Assembly (NCBI RefSeq): GCF_016031615.1
Contig: NZ_JACYXC010000001.1
Location: forward strand, 3,100,001-3,164,000
Length of the DNA stretch: 64,000 nt
DNA from: Streptomyces pactum
GTDB lineage: Bacteria; Actinomycetota; Actinomycetes; Streptomycetales; Streptomycetaceae
Reading direction: 5' to 3'
Positions within the stretch are counted from its first letter, which is position 1. Each line of letters begins with the position of its first letter. The position numbers and the translations under genes are program-made. Positions 26,160 to 34,144 of this stretch are shown in pieces. Under the pieces are notes generated by a model. The model saw only the letters and a program-made list of their open reading frames with translations. It made no database searches and was not told the DNA's origin.

Positions 26160-26341
26160 CTGTGGTGTCCTCTCATCGGTACTTCGGGTGGTGCCGCACC
26201 CCGTCGGTGCGGCGGGTGGTGCCCCCGGCGCCGGGATGTCCGGCGCCGGGTCGTGCTGAGGTGTCCCAGGGGGTGGTGCGTGCCGGCCGACGGGCCGGCG
26301 GCACGCCTGCCGCGGGCCGGCCGCCGCCGGGTCCCGGTGCG

Positions 26342-27445
26342 TCAGGCGGCCGGGCCGGTGCCCAGCATCCGCAGCACCGCGCAGCCGACCGTGCCACCGG
26401 GGTCCACCGCGGTGACCAGGGCGAGCCGGCCGGCCGCGGCCGGGTCGGACTCGGCGAGCGCGAGCAGCGAGACCAGCTGGAAGGAGGCGGCCGCGGCCGA
26501 GGTGTCGCCGATCAGCGGGGCGCAGGTCACCCGGCGCGGCGCGGCGCCGCCCAGCGCCTGGGCGAGCCCGGCGCGCTCCCCCTCGCCCAGCGGGCCGGCG
26601 GCACCGCCGGGGGCCACCGCCCACACCTGGTCCGGGGCGGCGTCCGCGGCCTCCAGGGCGCGGCGCACACAGCCGGCGAGCACCTCGGCGGGGCCCGCCT
26701 GGTCGTCGTGCACGCCGAACTCCACGGCGAGGACCTCGGCCAGGCCGGGACGCTCGTCGCCGCCGGCGCCGGCCGGCTCGATGAAGACCATCGCGCAGCC
26801 CTCGCCGAGCACCGCGCGCTCGTCGCCGTCCGGGCGGGCGTGGTGCTGGAGCCAGGCGCGGGCGGCGGTGTACTCCTCGGCGCCGCCGCACAGCACCGAG
26901 CCGGCGCGGCCGGTGCGGTGCAGCCGGCGGGCGTAGTTCAGCGCGTGCAGCCCTGCCGCCCGGCCGCCGCCGATGGTGGCGTTGGGGCCCTTGAGCTGGT
27001 AGCGGATGGCGCAGGCGCCGGCCGCGCAGTTCATCACCGTGTTGGGGAAGCGCGCCGGGTCCACCAGGTAGGGGCGGGCCTCGGTGAGCGAGCTGCGGGT
27101 GAAGTCCATCATGCTCTGGGCGCTGCCGGTGGTGGTGCCCAGCACGATGGCCCGCCGCGGGTGCGGGCCGGCCTCGTCGGCCAGGCCCGGGGTGGTGCGG
27201 AGCAGCTCGCCGACGGTGGCCGCGGCCAGCGCGGTGACCCGGTCCATGGAACGGGTCCCCTTCTTGCCCAGCACCTCGCGGGCGTCGAAGCCGGGCACGG
27301 TGAACGCGCCGGCGTCCGGGCCGGCCGGCTCGCCGGGGGCCGCCGGGGCGTCGGCCAGCAGGCCGTCGCGGAAGACCTTCCGGCCGATCCCGAAGGGCGA
27401 CACGGCCGCCCAGGCCGTGATGGTGGGCGCGGTGCTGCTGCTCAC
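26342..27445 (-). CDS. chain-length-factor-type ketosynthase partner (CLF1)
   Basis: 367-residue condensing-enzyme homologue that lacks the active-site cysteine: the segment aligned with the KS nucleophile region reads NATIGGGRAAGLHALNY, placing Arg at the Cys position. It pairs with the KS whose stop overlaps its GTG start (GTGA). CLFs form heterodimers with KS and set the chain-length tunnel in type II systems. It begins TITAWAAVSPFGIG and ends GTVGCAVLRMLG. It is closely similar in layout to CLF4 (shared KKGTR(S/A)MDRVT, then VLGTT.GSA(Q/K)SM), so the two KS/CLF sets are probably duplicates. Confidence 0.88.
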   Translation of the reverse strand: MSSSTAPTITAWAAVSPFGIGRKVFRDGLLADAPAAPGEPAGPDAGAFTVPGFDAREVLGKKGTRSMDRVTALAAATVGELLRTTPGLADEAGPHPRRAIVLGTTTGSAQSMMDFTRSSLTEARPYLVDPARFPNTVMNCAAGACAIRYQLKGPNATIGGGRAAGLHALNYARRLHRTGRAGSVLCGGAEEYTAARAWLQHHARPDGDERAVLGEGCAMVFIEPAGAGGDERPGLAEVLAVEFGVHDDQAGPAEVLAGCVRRALEAADAAPDQVWAVAPGGAAGPLGEGERAGLAQALGGAAPRRVTCAPLIGDTSAAAASFQLVSLLALAESDPAAAGRLALVTAVDPGGTVGCAVLRMLGTGPAA

Positions 27446-28674
27446 TGGTAGCTCCCGAAGATGACCACGGAGTTGTTGCCGCCGAAGGCGAGGCCGTTGT
27501 TCTGCACGATGCGCAGATCGGCCTCGACCGCCTGGTTGGGCACGCAATCGACCGCGCACTCGGGGTCGGTCTCCACGTGGTTGATGGTCGGCGGGATGAA
27601 GCCTTCCTTGATGGCCAGTGCGCAGCCGATGGCGGCCAGCGCGCTGGCGGCCCCCATGGCGTGCCCGAGCATCGACTTCATCGAGATGGTGCGGGGCACC
27701 GCGTCGCCGAACACCGAGCGGATGGCGCCGACCTCGGTGGTGTCGTTGGCCTTGGTGCCGGTGCCGTGCGCGGAGATGAAGTCCACCTCCTCGGGCTTGA
27801 CGCCGGCGTCGTCCAGGGCCAGCCGCATGCAGTCGGCGACGCTCTCCCCGAACGGGGCGACCTGGTGGTAGGCGTCGCAGTTGAGGCCGTAGCCGAGCAC
27901 CTCGGCGTAGATCCGGGCGCCGCGGGCGAGCGCCGAGTCCAGCGACTCCAGCACCAGGATGCCCGCGCCCTCGCCGGTGAGGATGCCCTTGCGGTCCACG
28001 TCGAAGGGCTGGCACTTCTCCGGGGCGATGGTGCCCAGCCGGTAGAAGCCGGTGAAGGTCTTGCGGCACACCGCGTCGGCGCCGCCGCACAGCGCGATGT
28101 CGGCCTCACCGATGCGGATGGCGTCCAGGCCGTAGCCGATGGCGTAGTTGCCGGCCGCGCACGCGGTGGGAACGGTGACCGCCTCGGCCCGGGTGAGCCG
28201 GAACTCGCGGGCCACCGCGGTGGACAGGTGGCCGGCCGGAACCCGGCGGGCGGCGACCGCGTCCATGTGCTCGGGGCCCTGCCGCACCTCGGTCTCCACC
28301 AGGCGGTCCAGGTCGTGGGACTCGCCGTCGGTGGTGCCGACCGACACCAGGCAGCGGCCGGCGTCCAGTTCGGCGGCGGTCAGTCCGGCGTCGGCCACCG
28401 CCATCCGGGCCGCGGCGACGGAGAACTGCGTGGCCCGGCCCAGGGAGTTCACATCGAGGTTCTCGATGTGCCGCTCGGGCTCGAAACCGACGACTTCGCA
28501 GCCATTCGCGTAGTCGAATCCCTCGGTGTCGTACAGCGAAATCGGCCGCACTCCGCTGCGCCCGGCGCGCAGCCCGGCGAGGAATTCCTCGACACCGATA
28601 CCGATACTGGAGACAGCACCCAGGCCGGTCAGTACGACCCTGCGTCCCTTGCCGAGCTCGTGAGGTTCTGGCAC
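27442..28674 (-). CDS. type II PKS ketosynthase (KS1)
   Basis: 410-residue beta-ketoacyl-ACP synthase. Catalytic triad Cys172 (VTVPTACAAGNYAIG), His303 (ISAHGTGTKAND) and His338 (KSMLGHAMGAA) are all present, so it is an active decarboxylative condensing enzyme. The C-terminal glycine-rich AFGGNNSVVIFGSY is intact. The GTG start has GGGGGAG 7-13 bases upstream. It is coupled to CLF1 and is the first gene of the long leftward unit. It diverges from the oxoamine synthase gene across a 258-bp promoter region. By comparison with ishigamide/colabomycin-type systems, such KS/CLF pairs make fully unsaturated chains. Its sequence is very close to KS4. Confidence 0.95.
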   Translation of the reverse strand: MPEPHELGKGRRVVLTGLGAVSSIGIGVEEFLAGLRAGRSGVRPISLYDTEGFDYANGCEVVGFEPERHIENLDVNSLGRATQFSVAAARMAVADAGLTAAELDAGRCLVSVGTTDGESHDLDRLVETEVRQGPEHMDAVAARRVPAGHLSTAVAREFRLTRAEAVTVPTACAAGNYAIGYGLDAIRIGEADIALCGGADAVCRKTFTGFYRLGTIAPEKCQPFDVDRKGILTGEGAGILVLESLDSALARGARIYAEVLGYGLNCDAYHQVAPFGESVADCMRLALDDAGVKPEEVDFISAHGTGTKANDTTEVGAIRSVFGDAVPRTISMKSMLGHAMGAASALAAIGCALAIKEGFIPPTINHVETDPECAVDCVPNQAVEADLRIVQNNGLAFGGNNSVVIFGSYQ

Positions 28675-28795
28675 CTCAAACTCCCCCGATTGGCAGCCGC
28701 GTTCTCATAATGCGCCAGACGTTACGGCCGCCGGGCTGCCCCCCACCACTCCGGTACAACCAACTGCCAGCCCGAACAACCGATCATGACCCTGT

Positions 28796-28816
28796 GTAGC
28801 GGCATATTGACGCTAC
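28796..28816. promoter_or_regulatory. inverted repeat in the KS1/oxoamine-synthase divergent promoter
   Basis: Perfect dyad GTAGCG-N9-CGCTAC in the middle of the 258-bp gap between the divergent genes. A TTGACG (28807-28812) lies inside it and a TATAGC (28891-28896) lies 37 bases before the oxoamine synthase start. It is a good candidate operator for one of the cluster regulators, able to control both directions, though no exact -35/-10 spacing is clear. Confidence 0.4.
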
Positions 28817-28932
28817 GTATTGAGCGGCGTCCGGTTCGGGCATCAACTTGCCAATCTGGCCCGCCATTCCGGGCGCTTGCCGCATGCGCCTATAGCTTCG
28901 ATCGAACCGGACGACCACGAAGGTTAGGACCC

Positions 28933-30378
28933 ATGACAATCGACGCAACCGGGGAGTCGCAGACCATGGCGCTGCGCACGGACGGCGTGTCCGAGCCTGT
29001 TAACGGAAACGCCCTGACCACCGCCGCCCTTGTCGATGCGGACGACTCGCCCTTTACGGTGAGCGCCGAGGCCGACGAGCGCGACAACGAGCGACTCGCC
29101 CGACTTCTCCGGCTGCTGGAGCAGCTCGGTGACGAGCAGGCCGACGAACTGCTGCGCTACGGGGACAGCCTGAAGTGGGACTTCAGCCAGTTCGCCCAGG
29201 GAATGCGCAGGTTCGGGCTGAACAAGGTTCCCTTCACCGAGGGCATGTCGGGTATCCCGGAGGTCCGCATGGACGGCCGGAACCTGGTGAATTTCGCGCC
29301 CGTGAACTTCCTGAACCTGCACAGCCGCCCCGATGTGATGGACACCTTCGTGGACGCGGCGCGGACCTACGGCCTGGCCACCGGCGGCGCCCGGATCAGC
29401 CAGGGCGTGACCCGCCCGCACATGGACATGGAGGACGAGCTCTGCCGCATCCTGGGCAAGGAGCGGGCCATCAGCTACGCCACCGGAATGGTGGCCAACG
29501 TCGGCTTCATCCACGCCATGTCGAACCGGCAGGTGTGGGCCGAGGACATGGCCATCGACTTCACCGACGTGGTGTTCGTGTTCGACCGCGACAACCACTG
29601 GAGCCTGTGGAAGGCCGCCGAGAAGCTGGAATACGGCAAGCAGCTGTTCTCCTTCCGGCACAACAACGTCGCGCACCTGGAGTCGATCCTCAAGAAGCTC
29701 CAGGGCAAGCGTGTCGTCGTGGTTTTCGAAAGTGTGTACTCGATCGACGGCTCGGTCGCCCCGATGCACGAGATCGTGGACGTCTGCGAGAAGTACGGCG
29801 CACTGTCCTACGTCGATGACGCCAATGGCTTCCTGGTCTACGGAGCGCCGCACCGGCCCTTCGCCCAGGAGTACGCGGGCATGCTCCGCTCCACGTTCAT
29901 CATGGTGTCGCTGAAGAAGTCGGTCGGCCTGGAGGGCGGTATGATCGCCGGCCCCAGCGACGCGATCTGGGCGATGGAAGCCCTGGGTATGGCATCGGTG
30001 TTCACCGCGCAGGTGCAGCCGCCCACCGCGGCCACCGCCGCCTATTCCATGCGGCTGCTCACCGAGAACGAGCCGGAGATCATCGACAACTACCTGAGCA
30101 AGGTCGCCGATTTCCGGGGGATGCTGTCGGAGGAGGGATTCCAGCTCAATCCGACGCCGTCCATCATGACGTCGATCGATGTCGGCCCGGAGTCCAAGGG
30201 CATGGCCATCCGGGACGCCTTCCTGGAGCGCGGTTACCGGGTTCCGGTGTACCTGTTCCCGGCGGCCCGGCGGAATCACGCCACCCTCCGCCTCATCCTC
30301 AACGCCACGCACACGGACGAGCAGATTCTCGGGTTCATCAACCTGATGCGCGAGTTCCGCACCGAGTTCGACCTGTGA
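28933..30378 (+). CDS. PLP-dependent alpha-oxoamine synthase
   Basis: 481-residue fold-type I PLP enzyme of the alpha-oxoamine synthase group (5-aminolevulinate synthase, KBL, BioF, serine palmitoyltransferase). These condense an acyl thioester with an amino acid and release CO2 to give an alpha-amino ketone. The PLP lysine is most likely K329 in SLKKSVGLEGG, with GG spaced as in the family. The PLP-stacking histidine is in DRDNHWSLW. The Asp that holds the pyridine nitrogen is in VDDANGF (D295/D296), where the usual following His is Asn298. About 85 extra N-terminal residues precede the family core. AAGG precedes the ATG. It is transcribed alone, divergently from KS1, and ends at a strong terminator. 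In this cluster it probably off-loads a polyene acyl-ACP (inference). Confidence 0.9.
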   Translation: MTIDATGESQTMALRTDGVSEPVNGNALTTAALVDADDSPFTVSAEADERDNERLARLLRLLEQLGDEQADELLRYGDSLKWDFSQFAQGMRRFGLNKVPFTEGMSGIPEVRMDGRNLVNFAPVNFLNLHSRPDVMDTFVDAARTYGLATGGARISQGVTRPHMDMEDELCRILGKERAISYATGMVANVGFIHAMSNRQVWAEDMAIDFTDVVFVFDRDNHWSLWKAAEKLEYGKQLFSFRHNNVAHLESILKKLQGKRVVVVFESVYSIDGSVAPMHEIVDVCEKYGALSYVDDANGFLVYGAPHRPFAQEYAGMLRSTFIMVSLKKSVGLEGGMIAGPSDAIWAMEALGMASVFTAQVQPPTAATAAYSMRLLTENEPEIIDNYLSKVADFRGMLSEEGFQLNPTPSIMTSIDVGPESKGMAIRDAFLERGYRVPVYLFPAARRNHATLRLILNATHTDEQILGFINLMREFRTEFDL

Positions 30379-30522
30379 GACACCGCCGTGGGGGCGTCCG
30401 GTTCCGGCCGGCCGCCCCCACGGTCGCGTCCGCCGGCCGCGCCGGCACGCCGCGGTGGCCCGACCGGCGCGGGGAGCGGCGCGGCACGGTGGCCGGCGCG
30501 ATGACAGACACGGTGACACACG

Positions 30523-30564
30523 CGAGGGCGGGGACCTCCCTTCGAAGGGAGGTCCCCGCCCTCG
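30523..30564. terminator. bidirectional terminator between the oxoamine synthase and CLF2
   Basis: Perfect stem of 20 bp (30523-30542 with 30545-30564) around a 2-base centre, the whole being a 42-bp palindrome. It lies between convergent genes (one ends at 30378 rightward, the other at 30651 leftward) and can serve both. Confidence 0.85.
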
Positions 30565-30650
30565 TCGTCGTTCCGCCCGCCACCCGCGCGGGGGGCGACC
30601 CGGTGGAACACCCGGACGCGGGGCCCGGCACCCGGGGCCCCGCGCGGTGC

Positions 30651-31628
30651 TCAGCCGGCGGCCACCACCCGGGTGACGGCCACGTTGCCGGTGCCGGTCG
30701 CGGCGACCACCAGGGTGGTGCCGGCCGGGCCGCGCAGCGCGTCCGCCACCTGAACCACCGCGCCCAGCGCGCCGGGCCCGGCCTCGGTCCGCTCCACCGT
30801 CCCGTGCCCGGCGAGCGCCGCGGCGACCGCGTCCGCCACCGGGGAGGCGTCGGCGACCAGCCGCACCCGCCCGGTCCCGGCCGCCGGGTCACCGTGCACG
30901 GTGCCCGCCAGCGCCCCGGTGAGCAGCCGCCGCGCCGCGTCCGCGCCGTCCCGCGCGGCCGCCACCGGGGAGAGGAAGAAGGAGCGGGCGCGCACCCGCC
31001 CGTACTCCCGGCCGCCGCGGCCGGCCGCCCGGCCCGCGGGCTCCATGGTGAGCACCACCGAGCCGTCCTCGGAGCGGTCCGCCTCCGGCTCGGTTGCGTC
31101 CAGCGGCCCCTCGGTGACCCCGGCCACCAGCCAGGAGGCCCGGCCCAGCGCCACCGCGCGCGCCCCGCTCTCGATCGCCTCCAGCCCGGCCACCCGCGGG
31201 GTGTGCAGCGCCAGGCTGAAGCCCTTGAGCCCGTGCTCGATGGCGAGCCGGCTGAGGAAGAGGTTCACCGAGAAGAACGGGGCACTGGTCGGCCGCAGCC
31301 CGTTCAGGCCCCGGCCGAGCACCGCCCGGTCGGTCTCGCCGTGCATCTGTGAGGCGCAGTTGTTGGAGGCGAGCGCCACCCCGCACTCCCGGCCGGCCGC
31401 CTCGTCCGGCTCCAGCCGGGCGTCGGCCAGCGCCCGCTTGGCCGCGCCCAGCGCGTACCGCGAGGACTGCGGCACGTACTTGTAGCCGGAGGGGCCCAGC
31501 TCGCCCCGGTAGTCGAACCACTCGTCCCCGTGCCGGTGCCCCTCGGGCGGCAGCACCGTCCCGATGCCGGTCACCACCAGGTCGGCGGTGCCCGGGGTCC
31601 GGCCCGGGTCCGCGTCCGCGACAGCCAT
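30651..31628 (-). CDS. short CLF-like condensing-enzyme homologue (CLF2)
   Basis: 325-residue ketosynthase-fold protein, shorter than CLF1 or CLF4 (367-372). The strand equivalent to the KS nucleophile elbow reads LALHTPRVAGLEAIESG, with Arg in place of Cys, so it cannot condense. The N-terminal motif LVVTGIGTVLPP and central FSVNLFLSRLAIEHGLKGF are condensing-enzyme features. Its last third is Ala/Asp-rich and poor in recognisable motifs. It begins 2 bases after the KS2 stop and is the last gene of the long leftward unit. It is probably the KS2 partner; its small size and divergence suggest a specialised, perhaps structural or priming-related, pair. Confidence 0.75.
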   Translation of the reverse strand: MAVADADPGRTPGTADLVVTGIGTVLPPEGHRHGDEWFDYRGELGPSGYKYVPQSSRYALGAAKRALADARLEPDEAAGRECGVALASNNCASQMHGETDRAVLGRGLNGLRPTSAPFFSVNLFLSRLAIEHGLKGFSLALHTPRVAGLEAIESGARAVALGRASWLVAGVTEGPLDATEPEADRSEDGSVVLTMEPAGRAAGRGGREYGRVRARSFFLSPVAAARDGADAARRLLTGALAGTVHGDPAAGTGRVRLVADASPVADAVAAALAGHGTVERTEAGPGALGAVVQVADALRGPAGTTLVVAATGTGNVAVTRVVAAG

Positions 31629-31630
31629 CG

Positions 31631-32833
31631 TCAGTCCGCCCGTCGTCCGTAGCGTTCGAAGAGAAGGGAGATGTTGTGCCCGCCGAAGCCGAAGGCGTTG
31701 GTCATGGCCAGCCCGCCGGGGTCGGCGACCGGCTCGGTGGGCAGCCACACCTCGCACTCCGGGTCCAGGTCGGCCACCGGCAGGTTCCCCGGGAGCCGGC
31801 CGTGCCGGAGCATCAGCACCGCCGCCACCGCGGCCAGCGCACCGGAGGCACCGCCGGTGTGGCCCAGCAGCGCCTTGAGGCTGTACAGCGGCAGCTCGGC
31901 GGCCCGCGCGCCGAAGACCTGGTGCAGCGCCCGGCACTCGGTGGTGTCGCTGAGCTGGGTGCCGGTGGCGTGCGGGACCACGAACGACACCTCGTCCGCG
32001 CCGCGGCCGGCCTGTCGCAGCGTCTCCCGCATCGCCCGGGTGATCTCCACCGCCTCCGGGTCCGGCGCGGTGGCGTGGTACGCGTCGCAGCTCCAGCCGG
32101 AGGCGAGCAGCCGGCCCAGCGGGGCGGCGCCGCGCCGCCGGGCGTGCTCCTCGGACTCCAGGACCACGGCCGCCGCGCCCTCGCCCATGCCGGTGCCGCG
32201 CCGGTCCCGGTGGAAGGGGCGGCAGCCGTCGGGGTCGATGGCGCCCAGCCGGTTGAACCCGGCCATGGTGACCCGGGCGTACATCTCCACGCCGCCGGCG
32301 ATCACCACGTCGGCCTCGCCGGCCCGGATCAGGTCGGCGCCCATGGCCAGCGCGTAGGAGCCGCCGGCGCAGGCGTTGGACAGCCCGGTGGCCGCCACCT
32401 CGGCGCCGAACTCCTCGGCCAGGGCGGCGGCGGTGGCGTAGGTGGGGGTCCAGCCGGCCGGCGGGGCCACCGTCCCGGCCCGCCAGTCCTCGACCAGGGC
32501 CGCCTCGCCGACGCCGCTGGCGATCAGCACCGCGCGCCGGCCGCCGCCGTCCGCGGCCGCGTCCAGGCCGGCCTCGGCGAGCGCCTCCCGCACCACCGCG
32601 CGGGCCGCCCGGGTGGTCCGGCCCTCGGCGCGGGCCCGGTCCGGGTCCGGCTCGGCCGGCAGCGCCCCGGCGGGCACCGACAGACAGGTGGTCAGCGGTG
32701 TCAGCTCCGGGCCGAGCTGCTCCACGGGCCGGGGCGTGACCCGTTCCCGGCGGGTCAGGCCCGCCCAGAACGTGTCCACGCCGCTGCCGTAGCAGGACAG
32801 CGCCCCCATGCCGGTGACGACTATGCCGGTCAT
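31631..32833 (-). CDS. type II PKS ketosynthase (KS2)
   Basis: 400-residue beta-ketoacyl-ACP synthase with full triad Cys155 (GLSNACAGGSYALAM), His288 (VVPHATGTQLSD) and His325 (KALLGHTGGASG). The last has the FabF-like GHTGGASG form. The N-terminus GIVVTGMGALSCYGSG and C-terminus TNAFGFGGHNISLLFERY are standard FabF/KS features. It differs from KS1/KS4 in having SNACAGG rather than PTACAAG at the nucleophile, so it may handle a different chain length or starter. It follows the second dehydratase pair with a gap of about 97 bp and is adjacent to CLF2. Confidence 0.93.
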   Translation of the reverse strand: MTGIVVTGMGALSCYGSGVDTFWAGLTRRERVTPRPVEQLGPELTPLTTCLSVPAGALPAEPDPDRARAEGRTTRAARAVVREALAEAGLDAAADGGGRRAVLIASGVGEAALVEDWRAGTVAPPAGWTPTYATAAALAEEFGAEVAATGLSNACAGGSYALAMGADLIRAGEADVVIAGGVEMYARVTMAGFNRLGAIDPDGCRPFHRDRRGTGMGEGAAAVVLESEEHARRRGAAPLGRLLASGWSCDAYHATAPDPEAVEITRAMRETLRQAGRGADEVSFVVPHATGTQLSDTTECRALHQVFGARAAELPLYSLKALLGHTGGASGALAAVAAVLMLRHGRLPGNLPVADLDPECEVWLPTEPVADPGGLAMTNAFGFGGHNISLLFERYGRRAD

Positions 32834-32930
32834 CTTCCATCCCCTCGATACGTGGCGCGCCGGGCGGTGCGGCCGAAGGCTCCCTCGAACGGGCCCCGCG
32901 GCCGGGGCACCGGGCCCCGGCCGCCGGCCC

Positions 32931-33428
32931 TCAGGGCCGGTCGAGCAGGCGCGCCGGGCGGCGCACCGCCGTCATCGACCCGACGGTGAAGACGGTCCGG
33001 TCCCCGATCCGGCTCGACCCGGACAGGAACGCGGTGGTGCCGTCCTTGACCGTCTCCAGCCGTACGGTGTGCCGGATCACGTCACCGGGGAAGGCGTCCC
33101 CGTGGTAGTCGCAGCGGCGCATCCGGGCCGCGATCGGCAGCCACTCCTCGCCGCCCGGCGCCTTGGGCTCGCCGCTCAGCCACAGCAGCGCGGCGGACTG
33201 CCCGAAGGACTCCATGATCAGCGTCCGGGGCAGCGCCCAGGCCCGGGCCGGGGCGTCGGCGGCCACCCCCGCGAAGCAGGGCTCGCCGCCGCTCACCACC
33301 TTCTCGGTGACGATCTCCACGCCCGGCTCCAGCGAGACCACCCGGTCCACCTGCACCATCGGGTGCCGCACCGGCAGCAGGTCCAGAATCCACCCGTACC
33401 GGGTGTGGCCGGTGTCAGGCGCCGGCAT
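32931..33428 (-). CDS. FabZ-like hot-dog dehydratase subunit without the HFPG motif (DH-A of pair 2)
   Basis: 165-residue hot-dog protein with LLPVRHPMVQVDRVVSLEPG near residue 16 and the helix glutamate in RTLIMESFGQSAALLWL. The region that would hold HFPGxPIxPG reads FAGVAADAPARAWALP, with no histidine. This is the same defect as in DH-A of pair 1. Its neighbour DH-B keeps HFPG; the genes overlap by 14 bp. The two are best read as subunits of one heteromeric dehydratase in which the histidine comes from the other chain (inference). Confidence 0.8.
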   Translation of the reverse strand: MPAPDTGHTRYGWILDLLPVRHPMVQVDRVVSLEPGVEIVTEKVVSGGEPCFAGVAADAPARAWALPRTLIMESFGQSAALLWLSGEPKAPGGEEWLPIAARMRRCDYHGDAFPGDVIRHTVRLETVKDGTTAFLSGSSRIGDRTVFTVGSMTAVRRPARLLDRP

Positions 33429-33840
33429 CCTCGTCCCCCTCCCGCGGCACCGCCGCGCACTCCACGGACAGCTCGGCGGCCGCTTCGCCCGCGCAGCTGA
33501 CCCGGGCCCGCGCCGTCCAGATGCCGTCCCCCGCGGGGGAGACGGTGATCTCGAAGACGGCCTCGTCACCGGCGAGCAGCGGGCGCGCGAACCGCGCCTG
33601 CCGCACCCCGGCCAGCTCGGCCCACCGGCCGTGGGACCGCTCGCAGGCGAGCCCCACGGCCTGGCGCACCGTCTCCACCAGGAAGACGGCCGGGTACACG
33701 ATGTGTCCGGGGAAGTGCCCGGGCATGTACGGGTCGTCCGCGCACACCTTCTTGCGCGCGGTGACGAGCAGGTCGGGCCCGTCCTCGCGCACCTCCAGCG
33801 CATCGACCGCGTCCAGCGGCCGGGCCACCCGGACGCTCAT
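33415..33840 (-). CDS. FabZ-like hot-dog dehydratase subunit with HFPG motif (DH-B of pair 2)
   Basis: 141-residue hot-dog domain. PYMPGHFPGHIVYPAVFLVETVRQAVG at about residues 38-64 matches the FabZ active-site strand and helix (His of HFPG, Glu of VET). The ATG overlaps the ACP2 stop (ATGA), so carrier and dehydratase are co-made, as in the ACP1 group. Likely role: dehydration of 3-hydroxyacyl-ACP in polyene assembly, together with DH-A. Confidence 0.82.
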   Translation of the reverse strand: MSVRVARPLDAVDALEVREDGPDLLVTARKKVCADDPYMPGHFPGHIVYPAVFLVETVRQAVGLACERSHGRWAELAGVRQARFARPLLAGDEAVFEITVSPAGDGIWTARARVSCAGEAAAELSVECAAVPREGDEDAGA

Positions 33841-34088
33841 GCCGCTTCCGACACCTTCCGCTGCATCAGCTCGTGCACGTCGCGCAGCCGGGTGATGTCG
33901 GTCATCTCGTGCGACTCGATACGGATCTGGAACTTCCGCTCCAGCGCCACCGCCAGCTCCAGCGCCAGCAGCGAGTCCACGCCCAGGTCCTCCATGAAGT
34001 GGGCGTCCTCGGTCACCGAATCCGCGGTGACGTCGAGGACCTCGGCGACCAGCTCACGCAGGTCGTCGATCTCGATCGTGGTAGCCAT
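33837..34088 (-). CDS. acyl carrier protein (ACP2)
   Basis: 83-residue carrier with phosphopantetheine serine S39 in DLGVDSLLALELAVALE. The GVDSL context resembles ACP1 and differs from ACP3/ACP4. It sits between the first isomerase-like gene and the second dehydratase pair in the long leftward unit. The ATG is preceded by GAGG. It probably carries the intermediates handled by KS2/CLF2 and the adjacent dehydratase. Confidence 0.93.
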   Translation of the reverse strand: MATTIEIDDLRELVAEVLDVTADSVTEDAHFMEDLGVDSLLALELAVALERKFQIRIESHEMTDITRLRDVHELMQRKVSEAA

Positions 34089-34144
34089 AGCGAAGGCTCC
34101 TCGTCCCTTTCGTCAGATGTACGTGCCGGGTACCGGGCACACGG

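Noticed and set aside
28933..30378. Assignment of the oxoamine synthase as 5-aminolevulinate synthase for a C5N unit (asukamycin/colabomycin type)
   Set aside because: I see no acyl-CoA ligase/amide synthase pair for a C5N unit near it, and the altered DDAN motif and long N-terminus differ from ALAS. Not excluded, so listed as the main refuting test.
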